Source: Tetracladium setigerum (Eukaryota; Ascomycota; Leotiomycetes; Helotiales). From it: a DNA stretch of 64,000 nucleotides. Below, piece by piece: positions 59,801 to 64,000 of the stretch; the stretch's first letter is position 1, and each line of letters opens with the position of its first letter. Location: contig PZJY01000006.1 of assembly GCA_031472005.1 (NCBI GenBank), forward strand, positions 1,488,001-1,552,000, written 5' to 3'. The position numbers and the translations under genes were made by a program. The notes beneath the pieces are model-generated. The model was given only the letters and a program-made list of their open reading frames with translations, was not told the DNA's origin and searched no databases.

Positions 59801-60497
59801 AGCAACCGCAGAATGGACATATTATTTTCGCATATTGACAAGCTGGTGTGGCATGCTGAAATGATCTCGTTGATGAACGTAGGCCAGTTGTGAGGCCATT
59901 CTTGCTTGAGGATGGAGACGAGCACCAAGTTCAACTTGTTAAGTAGGGTTCGCTGGGACTTCAAAGACTCTTCGGAGCCCGAGGACTGGATGATGAAGTT
60001 GACAACGAAGTTTCGGATACCTAGATGATGATCAGCAGAGCGAAAATACAAGTGGTATGTCGGAACATACCTTGACACTGATCCTTTGGCAGAACCTTCC
60101 ACCTGGTCATAATAACGTTATCGAGTACCTGCAATCCCAAGTCTAGAATTTGTCAGCGGTGGAGTGATGATCAAATGAGGGGAACCCTCACATTTGGTCT
60201 GCGGATATGTAGCATCTTGTAGGATCTTATCCACCAGTAGCCAGGCGTCAGGATCCTCCTTGAACTGTTTGGAAATTGTCAGCGTTTGTGGTGGTTATGG
60301 TGAGCTCGGCGGCGCATAGGCAGAACGTACCTGGTTGAGGGAAGCCTGGGCTTGCTTTTGCTACAAGAACAACGCGTCAGTAGATTTTCTTCACGAGAGT
60401 ATGTGCGGGCATAAGCCCAAGGGACTCCTACTGTATCTCCCCTGCTTTCATAAAAGGCGCGGACGGTCGCGTCAAGCTCTTGAATGGTAGGAGCCAT
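56877..60497 (-). CDS. CRM1: Exportin-1 (CRM1), nuclear export receptor
   Basis: CRM1 carries leucine-rich NES cargo out of the nucleus with Ran-GTP. Eight exons (60497-60432, 60360-60331, 60264-60192, 60142-60071, 60020-59308, 59255-57635, 57583-57166, 57114-56877) join in phase to 1076 residues, full length for the family. The importin-beta N-terminal segment (FKEDPDAWLLVDKIL), the CRIME-like region and the HEAT repeats forming the NES groove ([33 protein letters not shown]) are present. The residue matching human Cys528 is Thr at about 525 (LLGLTEMKRGKDNKA), as in Saccharomyces and Aspergillus nidulans, so the native protein should resist leptomycin B. The last two introns are both 51 bp and free of stop codons in frame. 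The end is acidic (ELDDDEL). Confidence 0.98.
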
Positions 60498-61620
60498 CTT
60501 CGCGGCTTTGTCTTGCGATATGTGCCCTTCTGCTGCACTGAGAGTCGGCCAGTTGCTTAAATTGCGCTTTGGTATAGCTCAAGCTGGTGGAATAGGTAAG
60601 CTTGAGAGGAGTTGTCGTTTGTCGTTTGTCGTTACCGTCGTTGAAGTTGAGGATTAGAGAGTTGGGTTCCCAGCCTCAAAAATTGCCCCGCCAAAGACCT
60701 CATACGCTAAGACTGGAGTCACGTGCACTATTCTCACTGCAAATACTTCATGAGCTGGAGCTTCGATTTTGCTTGATGCAACGATGGTATGGATTTTAGT
60801 CTTGGAAATGTGGTCGAGCAAGTATAAGGCTTTTGATTGATAATATCCCCTTTTTACTATTCCGAAGTTTGCAGCTTGGGAAGAGACTCCGAGACTGCGC
60901 TGGTCTGGTTGCCGTCCTTTTCATCTTTCAAGCTGAAATTTGAAGTGCCCCTCACTCTTTTGGAACGAATCGTCTCCTGTGATTTTATGCATGCAATCTG
61001 CACGAAACTGAACCTTTATTGTCTCTCTCTCAGTCCCGGATAACCTACGCAAGTCACTGCAAGACCTCAACTCGCATTTAACAAAGTCATTCCATCGTTA
61101 AGGAATAATGAACGCACATAAACAACAATAGGCGAGCAAAGAAGACAAATGCAACTTTCATCTTGCCCCGTTTAGATTATTTATCTACAATTCGCTGATT
61201 CTCAACACTTACCATCCATCATACTCTCGTTACCACTCCTAATATAGAGAACATTCCAGCTCTGCCAGCTCGAATTCGTCAGAAAGTAGAAAAATGCATC
61301 TGTATGCTCCTCCACCACCAAGAAAGCCACCATCTCTCAAATGCAGTATCACGCACGTATTAGAAAACCATAAGAGTTCCGCCATCATTCCATGCAAATC
61401 AGTCCTCCTCCTCCTCTTCCTCGTCCAAAGAGATATGTGCGTACGCGTAGGTTTAAGTTTGTGACAAAGGAAATTGTGTGTGAAAGCAACATGTTAAAAC
61501 GCCCCCATTGGTATTTGCCAGTTTAATATGACTACACAAGTAAAAGCCAAAGGACTTCGAGTCCGGTTGACTGGCTGTGGTGCTTTTAAAAGAAGAAAAA
61601 CTGCCGGTCGAAAAAGCCGA
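60498..61620. other. Intergenic upstream of CRM1
   Basis: This is the promoter and leader of CRM1 and the 3' region of the membrane-protein gene. No gene or repeat of note. Confidence 0.55.
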
Positions 61621-62822
61621 TCAGAAGTTCTGTGATATTCCGGCACTTTGTTGTGGGAAGTGGGAAGGATTCTCGATGCGAGTATTTCTTCGTGCTTGAA
61701 CGTCTCTGATGACTGGTTGACCAGACATTTCCGCCCTTGCGGGTGGACTTCCGTATGGGGTCTCGGCGTATGGGTTGCCAGTATCGTACTGGTTGTTGTA
61801 GTTTGCACCATATGGGGCATCACCAGACGCATCAGATCTATTGGCGGCGCTGTAAGAGCTCGATGCGTTTGAAGGTCCACGATTGATGTCTCCAGTTCGG
61901 TTGTTTGCCGTGGATGGTCCCATTGCGCCCAATACTTCGTGCTCAGGTGACAAGGGTCGTCCATCTAGCATCATATTGTCTGATCGAGTGTCTGAGGCTC
62001 CGCCATGAGTTGGAGGGGAAGAGTCCGAATAAGCCATCCCAATGCCCCAGCCGAGGGTCCCGAAAGTGTAGTTGACGCCTTCCGTCCTGACGATGCTACG
62101 GCAGTAGTACCCCATCCACGATATCCAGACGAATTGTCCTTCATTTCATATCCATCGTTTCCAGAATTTCCAGCAGCTCCAGCGGCTCCGACCGCAGGAA
62201 GGCTGGGATCATTGTTTGGATTAAATCCATACTCCTCCACCTCCTTGCGCCTCAACTCCTCGGCATCCTTGCGTTGCTTTCGTCTGCGCCAGAAGAACAA
62301 ACCTCCCAAAACAAGGAGAGCAACTGCTACTATGGGAACAACGACAGCAACCGCGATCTTTCCGCCTCCATTCAAGCCACCGCTTGCGGCCTCTGGAACC
62401 TTAGTGAAGGTCGCTGTACTCGAGGATGTAGTGGTTCTGCTTGAACGGCTGCTTGTGGATACCGGAGTTGGATCTTGTGTTCTTGTGACAACAATGGTAG
62501 AGATCGGATCTCCATTAGTGGGAGTCTGTGTTATCACAGAGGTAACGACAATTTGAGATTGAGTTGTAGGAATCGTACTGGTCGTGTCAGGCGGTGCGGA
62601 TGTTGGCGTGCTTAAAGTGGTGGGTGGCACGGGTGTTGATGAGATGGTTGGTGGCAGAGTTGTAGAAGGAGTCTCTACGGGAGGAGTGAAGGTAGGTGTG
62701 GTAACTGGAGGCTCCGGGACTGGAGTTGACGTCGTAGGGGTGTTAGCAGGATTATCGGATGGAGTGGGCGTGGCTGTTGGCGTCTCATTGCCGACTGGCG
62801 TGCTCGTGGTGTTCGACGACAT
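61621..62822 (-). CDS. Ser/Thr/Pro-rich single-pass membrane protein; one-base frame break
   Basis: From the Met at 62822 the frame encodes about 150 residues very rich in Thr, Pro and Ser (likely O-mannosylated if outside the cell), then a strong membrane segment (GKIAVAVVVPIVAVALLVLGGLFFW, about 175-197) followed by a basic stop-transfer cluster RRRKQRKDAEELRRKE and an acidic/Gly cytoplasmic region. This layout resembles Mid2/Wsc-type cell-wall sensors, but there is no signal peptide and no Cys-rich domain. At 62038-62040 (three C on the plus strand) the frame slips by one: GALGW is followed, in the next frame, by MAYSDSSPPTHGG and a Pro/Ser-rich tail (LDGRPLSPEHEVLGAMGPS) to the stop at 61621. 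With one added base it is 400 residues. No function is known. Confidence 0.62.
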
Positions 62823-64000
62823 GATGGCTTGCCGGTATGCGAAACTCCTAGGCCGTCTATACATTGTTAGTGATGGTTGAGCAGGAGAGAGTTGTTCGCG
62901 GCGCAGGATGATGAAGAAAGTGGTCGCACATCGGACACAGGAATTGATCGTACCTCAAGCCAGGCTAACTACAAATACCGCGATATCGAAGGCTCTTGAC
63001 TGGAATAGACTTGCCGCTCGTTGTTTCGAGATCGAAAACGGATGCGGTCGCACTCGTCGCGAAGAAGTGAGGGATGGACTGTCACGAGTTTGGCAGAGCG
63101 ACGTCCAATGGCTGCAGGAGGCCGACGAATCTCGAGAGTGAGTGGGACGCGGAGTCGAGGCGAGGCGGACGACCGAGAAAACAGCAATCGAATGCGTCCT
63201 CGACCAACTGGTTTCCAAGAGTTGGGGGAACGTGTTTGGAGGGGATATCGCAAAGGTGAGGTTGTTTGGAAGAGAGCAAAGGAGGGTGGTGAGGGATTGA
63301 GGGAGGTGAAAGTTACGACGACGGGGCCAAGATGGGGGGAGAACGAATCGAATGGAATTGGCCGTTGAGACAGGGTCGCCGCTCCTGTAAAACCCAGGCC
63401 GGCTGCGTCTGAGCAGAATACGAGAAAATGGGTGGGAGGAATGCGATTTGCGCGTCGCAGGATAAAATGGACAGGAACAAATACAATTACAGTATCAATA
63501 GTAAAGCAGCGCAATTATGGAAGATGTGTTGGTGATATGTTTTTTTATATTTTTTTTTTCAAATTTAATTTGATTTGGCAAGCTGAGGGGAGGGATGTCT
63601 TTTCTCTCTGTGAGCAGAGTTTGTCTCATGAAATGAAAGGCTTTCATCTCACATTTTTTAAATCCAATTCCATCATCAGCGACAAGCCGGCCCTCCGGCT
63701 CATCCTCTTCTGCTGATCTCCCTCTCCCTCCTTCATCCACCAGCCAGCCGTGCAGGCAAATAGTGTCCATCTCCATCCTATTTTTATATCTTGTCCTAGG
63801 GCGCTCATCCTCTCGTTTTCAGTCTTTCCTTGCTCTGCTGCTACTAACTACTCTTGACCTGCAAATGCACATCTCATAGGTTGTGGAGGGTGAGGCGGTG
63901 CACTTCGTGTAAAATCTATGAGCAGGTGTTTTTGCCTCCTCCTCCTCTCTCCACCACCCTCGGAACAATACGAACAACAGCTGAAGAACCAACCTAATTT
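62823..64000. other. Intergenic, window end
   Basis: This should contain the promoter and leader of the membrane-protein gene. A 181-codon open frame on the minus strand (62969-63514) overlaps an open frame on the plus strand and shows no domain. A T-rich stretch lies at about 63540-63560. No supportable gene. Confidence 0.5.

Noticed and set aside
62969..63514. 181-codon minus-strand open frame near the window end
   Set aside because: Low-complexity Arg/Ser/Pro content, overlapping plus-strand frame, and position in the probable leader of the membrane-protein gene.
1..64000. CRISPR arrays, bacterial operons, viral insertions
   Set aside because: Nothing of the kind seen. Intron-bearing genes and gene families are fungal throughout, so the EF-hand-like or phage-like short frames were ignored.

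Overview
The window is nuclear DNA of a filamentous ascomycete (Pezizomycotina). The signs are short spliceosomal introns (about 48-236 bp, GT..AG, with CTAAC/CTGAC-type branch sites), a fungal Zn2Cys6 regulator, a GH6 cellobiohydrolase with an N-terminal CBM1, an Ecp2/Hce2-like secreted protein, Dad2 of the DASH complex and an Ecl1-type protein. The gene set fits a plant-associated or saprotrophic species, perhaps a Leotiomycete, but the placement is a guess. Exon structures below were worked out by hand from reading frame, splice signals and family knowledge.

Layout: (1) 1.5-8.8 kb holds a sugar-acid locus: a Zn2Cys6 regulator (-), L-rhamnonate dehydratase (+) and L-rhamnose 1-dehydrogenase (+), which are two enzymes of the fungal non-phosphorylated L-rhamnose pathway. 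The lactonase and aldolase are not in the window. (2) 9.3-10.7 kb: SRAP/HMCES abasic-site DNA-protein crosslink protein. (3) 14.2-15.8 kb: secreted cellobiohydrolase II (GH6). (4) 16.3-20 kb: PAP2-type lipid phosphatase (-) and alanine:glyoxylate aminotransferase (+), divergent. (5) 21.3-22.1 kb: small secreted Hce2-like protein. (6) 24-30.6 kb: three mitosis genes in a row, a TPX2-motif protein, Dad2 and shugoshin. (7) 31-31.8 kb: VPS29 of retromer. (8) 31.8-53.4 kb: a gene desert interrupted only by an Ecl1-like zinc protein at 40.1-40.6 kb, rich in simple repeats, GTAC palindromes and G-rich tracts. (9) 53.4-55.4 kb: secreted esterase-like-of-phytase protein. (10) 56.9-60.5 kb: exportin-1 (CRM1). 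(11) 61.6-62.8 kb: Ser/Thr/Pro-rich single-pass membrane protein.

Two results stand out. First, the rhamnose locus has a 1.2-kb divergent promoter carrying a perfect 15-bp direct repeat, which suggests the neighbouring regulator controls the pathway. Second, six otherwise well-conserved genes (rhamnose dehydrogenase, HMCES, cellobiohydrolase, shugoshin, the phytase-like protein and the Ser/Thr-rich membrane protein) each need exactly one extra base, at or beside a short G or C run, to keep the family reading frame. This uniform -1 signature points to homopolymer contraction in the assembly rather than six independent pseudogenes.
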